Made by a program: the position numbers and the translations under genes. Below, one piece after another: positions 6,255 through 14,570 of a DNA stretch of 38,110 bases (position 1 is its first letter; every line of letters starts with the position of its first letter). The stretch comes from Planococcus sp. A6. GTDB lineage: Bacteria > Bacillota > Bacilli > Bacillales_A > Planococcaceae. Under the pieces are notes generated by a model that was not told where the DNA came from, made no database searches, and was given only the letters and a program-made list of their open reading frames with translations. The stretch lies in the NCBI RefSeq assembly GCF_028823615.1, contig NZ_JAPEHT010000016.1, positions 1 through 38,110 on the forward strand. The letters run 5' to 3'.

Positions 6255-8242
6255 ATTTGGAAACCTATTGCGAACTGGATCTCCGCGATGTCGGAGTGTA
6301 TCGATACGCAGAACATGAAAGCTTTGAAATCCTCATGCTTGCCTATTCGGTTGAAAATTCATCGGAGACACGGAGTGGAAAGGTCCACATCATCGACTTT
6401 GCTAGTTATGAGTACGACAACTGGGGACGCAACAAGCTCGCAGATCACGAACAGAAGCTGGACGACTTTATGAAGCTACTGATGGACCCGACAGTCGTCA
6501 AGACGGCGCACAATGCCAGCTTTGAACGAACGTGTATGGCTGAATGGTTCAAGACGACGATGCCGCCGGAAGAGTGGCGCTGCACGATGGTCGACTCGAC
6601 ACGGCTCGGACTTCCAGCAGCACTCGGTCAAGTCGCGGAAGTGTTAAGCTTGGACGCGCAGAAGGACAAAACCGGTACCGCATTGATCAACTTCTTCTCG
6701 AAGCCGTGCAAGCCAACCAAAGCAAACAACGGCCGCACACGAAACCTTCCGGAGCATGACCCGGGGAAGTGGCGTCAGTTTCTTGAGTATTGCCGGCAAG
6801 ATGTACTGGTCGAATATCAGATACGCCGGAAAATCGATTCCTTCCCAGTACCAAAGTTCGAACAAGACCTCTGGACACTTGATCAACAGATTAACGACCG
6901 AGGCGTGCAAGTGGATGTGGAGCTGATGGAAGGCGCGGTCGCATGTGACATCGAGGCGAAAGAAAAGGCCGTCGAACGGGCCAGAGAGCTGACAGGGCTT
7001 GAGAATCCGAACAGCCCGACACAGATGCTCGGCTGGCTGCAAGAGCAAGGCGCAGACATTCAGAACATGCAAAAAGCAACTATCGATGCCGCACTTGAAG
7101 AATATACGAGCGGACCCGTTCACGAAGCGCTAAAGCTTCGGCAAGAGCTGTCGAAAAGCTCCATCAAGAAATACAGCAAGATGCAATCCATGGTCTGCAA
7201 CGATCATCGGGTGCGCGGCATCCTCCAGTTCTACGGCGCATCGAAAACGGGCCGGTGGGCAGGACGAGGCGTGCAGGTTCAGAACCTCACGAAAAACAAG
7301 ATGAGCTTATCCCGAGTGACGGATGCCCGGGAGTTGATTAAGCAGCACGATTTTGACGGACTGGATCTCCTCTTCTCGGAAAGCCATCAAGACATTCTCA
7401 GTCAGCTGGTCCGGACGTGCTTTGTCGCAAAGCCGGGTCACAAGTTCGTGGTCAGTGACTTCTCAGCCATCGAGGCGCGCGTCATTGCCTGGTACGCCAA
7501 AGAGAACTGGCGGCTGAACGTATTCTCGACACACGGAAAAATCTACGAAGCTTCGGCTTCTCAAATGTTTAACGTTCCAATAGATGAAATCGGCAAAGGC
7601 TCACCGCTACGGCAAAAAGGGAAAGTCGCTGAATTGGCTTTAGGTTACCAGGGCGGGCCAGGCGCACTTCAAGCCATGGGCGCTCTCGATATGGGACTAG
7701 AGGAAAAAGAGCTCAAGCCGCTGGTCAATGCCTGGAGAAAGGCAAACCCGAACATCGTGAAATTCTGGTACGCCTGTGACGCTGCAGCACTTGAAGCCGT
7801 GAAAGAAGGTTATCCGGTCACGACACACGGCATCACGTTCCGCCGCGATAAGGGATGGCTGGCGATTGATCTACCGAGTGGCCGCAGCCTGATGTACGCA
7901 AAGCCGCACATCGTAGACGGAGCTTTCGGAGATGCAGTAGCGCACTTCGGTTTGAACGCCGCGAACAAATGGGACCGCGTTGAGTCCTACGGCGGCAAAT
8001 GGGTGGAGAACATCGTCCAGGCGACTGCCCGGGACATCCTCGCTGTCAGCATGGTGCGCTTAGAGCGTGCCGGCTACCCGACCGTTATGCATGTACACGA
8101 TGAGGTCGTGTGCGAGGTGCCGGAGACGGAAGAAGACGCGCTGGCGATCGTTGAAGACACGATGGCGCTCCCGATTAGCTGGGCTGAAGGGTTGCCGCTT
8201 GAAGCCGATGGATTTGAAACGAACTTCTATAAAAAGGACTAG
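6233..8242 (+). CDS. Family A (Pol I-type) DNA polymerase with 3'-5' exonuclease
   Basis: 669 residues. Replicates phage DNA. Exo I is YLSIDLETY (D8, E10), Exo II lies in KTAHNASFERT, and Exo III is CRQDVLVEYQ. Motif A is VVSDFSAIEAR (D409), motif B RQKGKVAELALGYQGG (R460, K464), motif C HVHDEVV (D623). All catalytic acids are present. The start is ATG 6233 because AAGGAGG at 6218-6224 is 8 bases upstream; the frame is open back to 6176 but lacks support there. It overlaps the HNH 3' end by 22 bases. Length fits compact phage Pol I without a 5' nuclease. Confidence 0.93.
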   Translation: MVTYLSIDLETYCELDLRDVGVYRYAEHESFEILMLAYSVENSSETRSGKVHIIDFASYEYDNWGRNKLADHEQKLDDFMKLLMDPTVVKTAHNASFERTCMAEWFKTTMPPEEWRCTMVDSTRLGLPAALGQVAEVLSLDAQKDKTGTALINFFSKPCKPTKANNGRTRNLPEHDPGKWRQFLEYCRQDVLVEYQIRRKIDSFPVPKFEQDLWTLDQQINDRGVQVDVELMEGAVACDIEAKEKAVERARELTGLENPNSPTQMLGWLQEQGADIQNMQKATIDAALEEYTSGPVHEALKLRQELSKSSIKKYSKMQSMVCNDHRVRGILQFYGASKTGRWAGRGVQVQNLTKNKMSLSRVTDARELIKQHDFDGLDLLFSESHQDILSQLVRTCFVAKPGHKFVVSDFSAIEARVIAWYAKENWRLNVFSTHGKIYEASASQMFNVPIDEIGKGSPLRQKGKVAELALGYQGGPGALQAMGALDMGLEEKELKPLVNAWRKANPNIVKFWYACDAAALEAVKEGYPVTTHGITFRRDKGWLAIDLPSGRSLMYAKPHIVDGAFGDAVAHFGLNAANKWDRVESYGGKWVENIVQATARDILAVSMVRLERAGYPTVMHVHDEVVCEVPETEEDALAIVEDTMALPISWAEGLPLEADGFETNFYKKD

Positions 8243-8253
8243 GAGGGATTCAG

Positions 8254-8670
8254 ATGGACTTGAAAACAGAAATGAAGTACCGAAGCGACTTATGCACAGA
8301 AGGCTTGAAACAGCTGAAGAAACAACGCAAGTCAGCCGAGAAAGAGAAGGACTCAACGGAGATGCAACGACTGGCCAAGCTGATTTCGCATCAGGAGAAA
8401 CGGAAAACGTTCTTCTCAGCTTCAAAGTACGAGCCGGTTCGGTTCGAAAATGGTCTGGTGATCAACGCGAAGCTTGTCGACCAATACCTAAAGAAACTGC
8501 CGAAAATGGCAATGGTCACGATCTTCCTGCAGGAAGGGCTGCTGAAGATTGAATGGGAAGTGCCGCGAAGCTCTTCGGGGGTTCTGGCACTGAAGGACTT
8601 GGCCGACCACTATCAAGGTTTTGAACTTCAATCCGGAGAGGAGCGATTCCATGAGCACGACATTCTTTGA
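8254..8670 (+). CDS. Hypothetical early protein
   Basis: 138 residues (MDLKTEMKYRSDLCTEGLKQ...). A Lys/Glu-rich helical N-terminal half, probably coiled coil at about 10-55, then a beta-rich part (MAMVTIFLQEGLLKIEWEVP). AGGAGGG precedes ATG 8254. The 3' end overlaps the clamp-like gene by 20 bases, so the two are probably coupled and may be partners. Not recognised. Confidence 0.65.
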   Translation: MDLKTEMKYRSDLCTEGLKQLKKQRKSAEKEKDSTEMQRLAKLISHQEKRKTFFSASKYEPVRFENGLVINAKLVDQYLKKLPKMAMVTIFLQEGLLKIEWEVPRSSSGVLALKDLADHYQGFELQSGEERFHEHDIL

Positions 8671-9232
8671 CCACGTCTCCTCATTCGTTGATGTGAAGCA
8701 CACGAACCGGAAAGCCCGGGGCTACACGCGGGATGAGAACGGCTGCTTGTGGGCAACCGACGGCATCATGCTGCTCAAGACGGACAGAGAGTCGGAAGGC
8801 GTATCAGGCTTTCACGATTTGAAGCATCGGCACCAGGCAGACTTGGAGCCTCTTCCTGGGTCTTCGTTGAATCGATTGGTGCTGGACTTGCCGGTCGCCG
8901 CCGAGCTGGATGTACGGGAACTGCGAAACGCCGTGAAGATGCTTGGCGCGATCGGTGCGGTGCTCGGTGTAGAGAACCTATTGCTGACAGCCGAGAACGA
9001 ACGGCTCTGCATCTCCTTTAAGGAAGAAGAGTCTGGAAGCTCTGGGCACCACCGCATGGACGGCATCGTCCCAGGAGCCTCCTTCGAGAAGCGCATGAAC
9101 GCCAAGCGGCTTCTCACGTGTTTGGACGTATTCAAGGAAGTCGACAAAGTGAAGCTGTTTGTTGGTTCCGATCGGATTCAGTTACAAGCTGCAGGCGTCA
9201 CGGTGATTCTGTTGTGCATTCGCAAATACTGA
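8651..9232 (+). CDS. Possible sliding-clamp-like (DnaN-fold) protein
   Basis: 193 residues. ATG 8651 is chosen because GGAGAGGAG lies 7-12 bases upstream. Two stretches look like bacterial beta-clamp elements: GCLWATDGIMLLKT near the N-terminus, like the clamp 'l.ATDg.rl' strand-turn, and FEKRMNAKRLLTCLDVFKEV then RIQLQAAGVTVILLCIRKY at the C-terminus, like 'fna.yLld.L.......v...'. The protein is about half the length of cellular DnaN, so it could hold two clamp repeats or be a degenerate relative. Location just after the polymerase supports a processivity role. Tentative. Confidence 0.5.
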   Translation: MSTTFFDHVSSFVDVKHTNRKARGYTRDENGCLWATDGIMLLKTDRESEGVSGFHDLKHRHQADLEPLPGSSLNRLVLDLPVAAELDVRELRNAVKMLGAIGAVLGVENLLLTAENERLCISFKEEESGSSGHHRMDGIVPGASFEKRMNAKRLLTCLDVFKEVDKVKLFVGSDRIQLQAAGVTVILLCIRKY

Positions 9233-9244
9233 GGGGGCGGCCGC

Positions 9245-9421
9245 ATGTGGTACCCAGAAAAGCATATGGCGTTTTGGATAAAAGAACTTCATGACTACGG
9301 CGTATACGAAGGACCGAACGGCGAACCACTGGAAGAGCTCGAATATCACGACCTTCGGGCTTTCCTCTCAAAGAAGAAACTTCAGCGCGATCTGCACGTG
9401 AAGTCGAGCCCGTGGTTTTGA
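9245..9421 (+). CDS. Small hypothetical protein
   Basis: 58 residues (MWYPEKHMAFWIKELHDYGV then YEGPNGEPLEELEYHDLRAF). GAGGGGGCGG precedes ATG 9245. The pattern 'FWIxELxxYGVYExPNGxPLxxLxYxDLR' looks like a conserved short protein of Bacillales phages and prophages, but I know no function for it. Soluble, aromatic-rich N-terminus and basic C-terminus. Confidence 0.6.
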   Translation: MWYPEKHMAFWIKELHDYGVYEGPNGEPLEELEYHDLRAFLSKKKLQRDLHVKSSPWF

Positions 9422-9466
9422 GTTATGGCGTAGTTGACGGAAACGCTAAATTAGGAGGAATGAAAA

Positions 9467-9862
9467 ATGAAACAGCGAGATATAAATTTTAAAGTCAAGA
9501 ACTACATGTTCAAAGACCAATATAAAAACGATGGTTGTCCTACGCTGTATTTTGAATTTAACAAGCATGAATACTATGGATTGGTGTCAGTAAAAATAAA
9601 CGAATCAGAATATGAGGGTGTTCCAATTGCCTTGGTGAAAGGTGTTGAAGAGAGAGCTTATCAGGTTTATTTAGAAACTGTTGGCGGCGAAAGCATTAAG
9701 GAGATTAAGCAGGAAGGTTATGCAACACAGATTTCTAAATCAGAAGCATTGCTGAAATTCCTTCTTGCGGAAGATGGTCATGAAACCAAGGTTGGCGATT
9801 TATTAAAGCAATTCGAAGAGTGTGAAAACGGATGCCTGTTGGTCGATTCATCATTACTTTAA
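9467..9862 (+). CDS. Hypothetical AT-rich accessory protein
   Basis: 131 residues (MKQRDINFKVKNYMFKDQYK...). Mixed alpha/beta composition with no transmembrane segment. TTAGGAGGAATGAAAA precedes ATG 9467. Codons are clearly more AT-rich than in the polymerase and clamp-like genes, which suggests separate acquisition. Not recognised. Confidence 0.65.
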   Translation: MKQRDINFKVKNYMFKDQYKNDGCPTLYFEFNKHEYYGLVSVKINESEYEGVPIALVKGVEERAYQVYLETVGGESIKEIKQEGYATQISKSEALLKFLLAEDGHETKVGDLLKQFEECENGCLLVDSSLL

Positions 9863-9908
9863 TTTCGGTGTCCGATGGAATTCTGAAATAAGAATAGGAG
9901 GAAATAAA

Positions 9909-10094
9909 GTGAACGAAAACACGAAAATCAAATATACATTTCATAATCAACACGGCGAAACAGTCGATTTAACTTTCACAATACTTGAGATAGAGGGAAC
10001 TGTCGGCGGATTTATGAGCAAGGTACAGGAAACTTTAGACGAAATGAATTTCGGTGACATAACAGAAGTATATCGAATGTTGTTAATCGGATAG
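9909..10094 (+). CDS. Small hypothetical protein
   Basis: 61 residues from GTG 9909, fixed by ATAGGAGGAAATAAA just upstream (VNENTKIKYTFHNQHGETVD...). Three predicted beta strands and a helix. The same frame is open back to 9822 but without a ribosome site. AT-rich like the gene before it; the two may form one acquired pair. Not recognised. Confidence 0.6.
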   Translation: MNENTKIKYTFHNQHGETVDLTFTILEIEGTVGGFMSKVQETLDEMNFGDITEVYRMLLIG

Positions 10095-10132
10095 TCCGAC
10101 CAAACACGGTAGTAGAGAAAGGAGCCAAATCG

Positions 10133-10684
10133 ATGAATGAACGACAACGCATCCTGCACCGCATCGACGAGCTGGAGCTGGAGCTTGAACGGTGCGAGCG
10201 ATGCCATAAGCATAATTACAGCGCCATCGACACTCATTGCCAGTGTTCAGCCGCTGTTAAGATTCGAGAGCTCGGTGAAAAGTTACTCACTGAGCGCGCC
10301 AGCCGGCGCAGTAAGCCGACCACCAATTCACATAGCCTAGTTCGCCAGTTTAAAGAGGAAATGACCGTGGATGTGTATCAGCAGTTACGCGAGAACAACT
10401 ACTCGATCGCACGGATTTCTATAGAAACAGGGATTCCGAAAACGCGCCTGCATCAGTGGCGTCAGGAAAATGGATTTGTGCACACGGAAGAAGTAGTGAA
10501 GCGCGACGTGCAAAAACGCGAGCCGCCGAACTCGGATTACACCAAATACCGCAAATTAGTGAAGGCGAATGGCATTTCAAATCACACGTTCTATCATCGC
10601 GTGAAGATTTCCCACTGGGATATGAAGCGTGCGGCAACTGAGCCAGTCCAAAAACAGACGCATAAACGGAAAGTGAAGGTGTAA
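10133..10684 (+). CDS. Zinc-finger/HTH phage regulatory protein
   Basis: 183 residues. An N-terminal helix (RQRILHRIDELELELER) leads to a Cys cluster, C21-x2-C24 ... H35-C36-x-C38, as in zinc-finger proteins of Bacillus phages. A helix-turn-helix follows at about residues 85-110 (QLRENNYSIARISIETGIPK), and a second, weaker HTH (KLVKANGISNHTFYHRVK) near 140-160. The basic C-terminus would bind DNA. Probably a transcription or replication accessory factor. AAAGGAGCC precedes ATG 10133. Confidence 0.7.
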   Translation: MNERQRILHRIDELELELERCERCHKHNYSAIDTHCQCSAAVKIRELGEKLLTERASRRSKPTTNSHSLVRQFKEEMTVDVYQQLRENNYSIARISIETGIPKTRLHQWRQENGFVHTEEVVKRDVQKREPPNSDYTKYRKLVKANGISNHTFYHRVKISHWDMKRAATEPVQKQTHKRKVKV

Positions 10685-10687
10685 GTG

Positions 10688-10978
10688 ATGGGAAAACTGA
10701 ACAGCTATTCTCCTGAAGAGTTACGTGAATCAAAGGCAGCATACGACAAACGCAAAGAAGAAGAGAGTGTTCTCGCCCCCGCGCATTACCACAGCGGAGG
10801 TGTGGATGTCATCAAGTTCTCGGAGTTGCAGTTTTCAAGCGACGAGCTGAAAGGCTTTCACCGAATCAATGTGATCAAATATATTACTCGGTACGACAAA
10901 AAGGGAACACCGCTGCAGGATCTGCAGAAAGCAAAAGTGTATCTCGACAAACTAATTGAACTGGAGGAATCGAAATGA
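10688..10978 (+). CDS. DUF3310 family protein
   Basis: 96 residues. The core HYHSGGVDVIKFSELQFS then FHRINVIKYITRYDKKGTPL and DLQKAKVYLDKLIE matches DUF3310, found in many phages and sometimes labelled 'nucleotide kinase', though it lacks a P-loop and its role is not settled. The start is ATG 10688, with GTG 10685 as alternative. The stop overlaps the MazG-like gene as ATGA. Its pairing with a nucleotide pyrophosphohydrolase suggests nucleotide-pool control. Confidence 0.75.
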   Translation: MGKLNSYSPEELRESKAAYDKRKEEESVLAPAHYHSGGVDVIKFSELQFSSDELKGFHRINVIKYITRYDKKGTPLQDLQKAKVYLDKLIELEESK

Positions 10979-11820
10979 CGAAACTACTATCGGTTGAACG
11001 CTATACGTTCTATAAATCAAAAGCGAATCCGTTGTCTGATACAGCCATTGGAAACTTGTACGGGATGGACAACAACGCCATGCAGAAATTCAAACGGGAG
11101 AACGACTTGATTGGCAAGAAGTTCACGCCTTCTGCAGAGAGCCCTTCTGAGGTGCGCATCATTCGGGAGAAGAAACAGCCCGAGCCAGTTGCTGCTGAAG
11201 AGCCGAAAAAGAAGACCTGGAACGAAGTAGCCGACGCGCTGAAAGAAGCTCCGGCCGAGAAACAGGAAGCCGCGAAAGTTGTGGTCACGGAGACGATAGG
11301 TGCATTGGAAAGTGAAGCGATAGTGCCGGTCAAGTTGCTCAAGGAAAACGATATCCCAGAAGGTGGGCTCAAGATGATGGGTCGGCCGAAACAGGCGCTA
11401 AGCTACAAAGCAGCTTCAGATGTAAAGGCCGTGCCTGATGCACCGAAGAAAGTGGCTGCCGAGTCACAGCTTCTGCTCGATGCCGAGAAAGAGATCGCGG
11501 ATCTGCGGAATCAGGTGAAAGCCTTGAAGCAGGAGAAGGAAGCCGCCAAGTATCGAGAGCTGATGCGAGAAGTCATCGAAGATGTGAAGGCAGAGCGCGA
11601 ACGGCAGAACAAGCTATGGGGGCACCAGCGGCACGATTACTTCAAATGGCTGGCCATCTTGGCTGAAGAGTTCGGCGAAGTCGCACAGTCGCTGCAGAAG
11701 GGCGAAGGCTGGGGCAAGGACTCCGATTCGGATGATACGTATACCGAGTTGACGCATCTTGCCGGTGTAGCCGTTGCGTTCGCTGAGCATGTGAAGGAAG
11801 CAAAAGAAAAAGCCGGCTAA
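10975..11820 (+). CDS. MazG-like nucleotide pyrophosphohydrolase with N-terminal HTH-like extension
   Basis: 281 residues. The C-terminal about 90 residues carry the all-alpha NTP-PPase pattern: ILAEEFGEVAQSLQ (E-E-x-x-E metal site) and TELTHLAGVAVAFAEHV (E-x-x-H-x-A). It would hydrolyse (d)NTPs to monophosphates. The N-terminus (YKSKANPLSDTAIGNLYGMD...MQKFKREN) looks like a helix-turn-helix used in phage proteins. A low-complexity K/E/A/P linker and coiled coil lie between (about 60-190). The stop codon lies inside a hairpin that terminates the reverse gene beyond. Confidence 0.7.
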   Translation: MTKLLSVERYTFYKSKANPLSDTAIGNLYGMDNNAMQKFKRENDLIGKKFTPSAESPSEVRIIREKKQPEPVAAEEPKKKTWNEVADALKEAPAEKQEAAKVVVTETIGALESEAIVPVKLLKENDIPEGGLKMMGRPKQALSYKAASDVKAVPDAPKKVAAESQLLLDAEKEIADLRNQVKALKQEKEAAKYRELMREVIEDVKAERERQNKLWGHQRHDYFKWLAILAEEFGEVAQSLQKGEGWGKDSDSDDTYTELTHLAGVAVAFAEHVKEAKEKAG

Positions 11821-11829
11821 TTGCCGGCT
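11800..11829 (-). terminator. Terminator of the reverse gene
   Basis: Perfect stem AGCCGGC (11811-11817)/GCCGGCT (11823-11829) with a 5-base loop. On the minus strand it is followed by TTTTTCTTTTG; on the plus strand no U-tract follows. It therefore ends the leftward gene at 11835-12047 and overlaps the 3' end of the MazG-like gene. Confidence 0.8.
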
Positions 11830-11834
11830 AATAG

Positions 11835-12047
11835 TTAAAAACTGCTTAATAAAGAGTTTATAACCTCATGGTTAGCTAAGTTTTCGTGCTTCGAATCAGG
11901 GATTTTCCGTTCCCCGGTTTTTATGCTCTCTACGTACTGTACTTGGTAGCCTATGTCTCTTGTATGACATACCAAATACTTTTCATCCTCATGAACAACA
12001 ACATTAAAACTGGCTTCGTTATGAAGGTGCCATCTATCATTCACCAT
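11835..12047 (-). CDS. Reverse-oriented small protein (moron-like)
   Basis: 70 residues from ATG 12047 on the minus strand (MVNDRWHLHNEASFNVVVHE...). AAAGGTGGTGAT is just upstream; an ATG 11 codons earlier lacks a ribosome site. Predicted beta-rich (FNVVVHEDEKYLVCH, YQVQYVESIKTG) with a helical C-terminus. It is the only minus-strand gene between the lysogeny operon and the right end, with its own terminator and a likely promoter, so it can be expressed in the lysogen while the rightward genes are silent. Not recognised; a superinfection-exclusion or host-fitness role is possible but unproven. Confidence 0.7.
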   Translation of the reverse strand: MVNDRWHLHNEASFNVVVHEDEKYLVCHTRDIGYQVQYVESIKTGERKIPDSKHENLANHEVINSLLSSF

Positions 12048-12086
12048 AATATCACCACCTTTATGAAAAAGAATGAACACACAAGT

Positions 12087-12095
12087 ATTGTATCA
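12087..12095 (-). promoter_or_regulatory. Extended -10 promoter for the reverse gene
   Basis: Minus strand TGA-TACAAT (12095-12087) is an extended -10 about 40 bases before the reverse start codon. No clear -35. It lies just before the primase ribosome site, so transcription from it would run away from that gene. Confidence 0.45.
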
Positions 12096-12116
12096 GATTA
12101 GAAAGGAGTGAGCCGA

Positions 12117-14570
12117 GTGGCGAAGACAGAACAGCAGCGCAAGCCCCGGCTCGTCCATGACGGTGACATCAGCATCGCCACTGCGAGCAGTCGGCACGCC
12201 ACGAAATGGACGAATCAGGAACTGTTATGGTCGGACTTCCTTGAGAAGCTGACCTCGACGGTTCGCACGAAAGAATCGATCACGGAATACAAGAAACTCA
12301 CCAAGGGCCAGCAGTCGGATGTGAAGGATGTCGGCGGTTTTGTCGGAGGCAGGCTCAAGGGCGGTCGCCGGAAAGTCGGTCACGTGTTCAACCGGTCACT
12401 GTTGACGCTGGATATCGACTTCGGGGAAGAGGGCATGGAAGACATTATCGACATGCTCTTCAGCAAGGCGTACGCGCTGTACTCCACGCATAAGCACACG
12501 CCGGAAAACCCGCGCATCCGGTTCGTCGCACCACTGAGCCGGCCGGTCACAGAAGAAGAGTACGTGGCACTCGGCAAGAAAGTCGCCGAACAGATCGGCA
12601 TCGATTACTTCGATGATACGAGCTACCAGCCGCACCGGTTGATGTACTGGCCGTCGACGTCCTCGGATGCCGAGTACCTGTTCACGCATCAGGACACGGA
12701 CTGGCTGAACCCGGATGAAGTATTAGATCAGTACGTCGATTGGCGCGACCCGCTGGAGTGGCCGACAAGCTCACGCCAACAGCTCGACCACAAGAAGTTA
12801 GCCGATAAGCAGGGCGATCCGCACGAGAAGCCAGGCCTCATCGGCGCCTTCTGCCGGACGTACACAATCGAAGAAGCGATCGAAACGTTCCTGCCGGATA
12901 AGTACACGCAGTTCCAGGAAGGCCGTTACACATATGTCGACGGATCCACTGCCGGCGGGCTTATCATTTACGAAGACGGCAAGTTCGCATACAGCCACCA
13001 CGGCACGGACCCGACAAGCAATCAGCTGGTGAACAGCTTCGACTTGGTACGGCTGCACCTGTTCGGCTTGCAGGACGAGGACAAGGCAGCCGATACGCCA
13101 GTGACGAGGCTACCGAGTTACACAGCGATGAAGCGTTTCGCGCAGCAGGACGAGGGTGTGAAAGAAGCCCTCAGCCGGGCGCAAATGGAGACGGCGCTTG
13201 ATGAGTTCGACGAAATCGAAGTAAGCGAGGAAGCGAAGAGCGACTTCAAGTGGACCCGCCAGATTACGCGCGATAAAGCCGGAGAAGTCGAAATCACAGT
13301 ACCGAACATCGTTTTGATACTGGACAACGACCCTCTGCTAAAAGGCAAGATCGCAACGAACGCCTTCAGCAACCGTTTGATGCTACTTGGCGATGTGCCG
13401 TGGCGCAAATTGAAGACGAAAGATATTTGGCGTGACCAGGACGAAGCCGGCATACGCGATTACTTAGAACGTGTGTATCAGTTATACAGCCGACCGAAAA
13501 CGCAAGACGCCATCAGCAAGATCAGCATAAAAAACACATTCCATCCAGTGCGCGATTACCTGGACCCGCTGACGTGGGACGGCGTACCGCGGCTTGAAAC
13601 GCTCTTTATCGACTATTTAGGTGCTGAAGACTCCGAGCTAAACCGGACGGTCACACGAAAGGCTTTTGCCGCAGCTGTTGCTCGGGTGTATCGTCCGGGC
13701 ATCAAGTTCGACTATATGCTCACGTTGTACGGTGCTCAAGGCATCGGAAAATCGATGATCCTTGACCGCATGGGTCGTGAATGGTTCTCGGATTCTCTCA
13801 CTTCCGTAACGGGCAAAGATGCTTTCGAAGCGCTGCAGGGTGCCTGGTTAATTGAGATGGGGGAGCTTGCCGCGACGAAAAAGGCAGAAGTCGAAGCCAT
13901 TAAAGGATTCATCAGTAAACGCGAAGATCGGTTCAGGGTCGCTTATGGCCGTCACGTGGAGGACTTCCCGCGCCAGTGTGTATTCTTCGGCACAACGAAC
14001 GACCCGAGCTTTTTAAAGGATAAGACAGGCGGTCGCCGGTTCTGGCCGATTACCGTGAAAGCCGATCTCCGGAAGAAGCGATGGTCAGAACTGAAAGATG
14101 AGGAGATCAACCAGCTATGGGCCGAGGCGAAGCATTACTACCTTCAGGGGGAGCCGCTATACCTGACAGACACCTTAGAAGCAGAGATGCGTGAAACTCA
14201 GGAAGCGCATACGGAGGAGTCGCCATGGACAGGCTTGGTGCAAGAATACCTTGACACTTTGTTGCCGGCAGACTGGGAAGAGATGGACCTTTACGCAAGA
14301 AGGGATTATCTGTCGGGATTTGATGACTTAATCGAGGACAAGAAAGGTACTGTTTTACGGGATCGCGTTTGTGCCTTAGAGGTTTGGTGCGAATGTTTGG
14401 GGAACGATCCGAGACGGTTCACGATGCTGGAAAGAAGAGAGATAAATGATATTTTGCGAAATGCTAAGGGCTGGAAAGCCTACGACGGGAACAAGCGAGG
14501 GACGCTAAGATTCGGGAAATTTTACAGTCTGCAACGGGCATATGTAAGGGAAGATGATGACCTGATTTAA
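12117..14570 (+). CDS. Primase/SF3 helicase (VirE-family) replication protein
   Basis: 817 residues. The N-terminal half resembles archaeo-eukaryotic primase-like domains of phage replicases: RSLLTLDIDFGEE, YSTHKHTPENPRIRFV, TSYQPHRLMYWPS. The C-terminal half is a VirE-type SF3 ATPase: LYGAQGIGKSM (Walker A, residues 539-546), GAWLIEMGEL (Walker B), CVFFGTTNDPSFLKDKTGGR (sensor/Arg-finger region). It should unwind the origin and prime synthesis. The start is GTG 12117, because AAAGGAG (12102-12108) is 8 bases upstream; GTG 12108 overlaps that site. An iteron array follows directly, a likely binding site for this protein. Confidence 0.9.
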   Translation: MAKTEQQRKPRLVHDGDISIATASSRHATKWTNQELLWSDFLEKLTSTVRTKESITEYKKLTKGQQSDVKDVGGFVGGRLKGGRRKVGHVFNRSLLTLDIDFGEEGMEDIIDMLFSKAYALYSTHKHTPENPRIRFVAPLSRPVTEEEYVALGKKVAEQIGIDYFDDTSYQPHRLMYWPSTSSDAEYLFTHQDTDWLNPDEVLDQYVDWRDPLEWPTSSRQQLDHKKLADKQGDPHEKPGLIGAFCRTYTIEEAIETFLPDKYTQFQEGRYTYVDGSTAGGLIIYEDGKFAYSHHGTDPTSNQLVNSFDLVRLHLFGLQDEDKAADTPVTRLPSYTAMKRFAQQDEGVKEALSRAQMETALDEFDEIEVSEEAKSDFKWTRQITRDKAGEVEITVPNIVLILDNDPLLKGKIATNAFSNRLMLLGDVPWRKLKTKDIWRDQDEAGIRDYLERVYQLYSRPKTQDAISKISIKNTFHPVRDYLDPLTWDGVPRLETLFIDYLGAEDSELNRTVTRKAFAAAVARVYRPGIKFDYMLTLYGAQGIGKSMILDRMGREWFSDSLTSVTGKDAFEALQGAWLIEMGELAATKKAEVEAIKGFISKREDRFRVAYGRHVEDFPRQCVFFGTTNDPSFLKDKTGGRRFWPITVKADLRKKRWSELKDEEINQLWAEAKHYYLQGEPLYLTDTLEAEMRETQEAHTEESPWTGLVQEYLDTLLPADWEEMDLYARRDYLSGFDDLIEDKKGTVLRDRVCALEVWCECLGNDPRRFTMLERREINDILRNAKGWKAYDGNKRGTLRFGKFYSLQRAYVREDDDLI

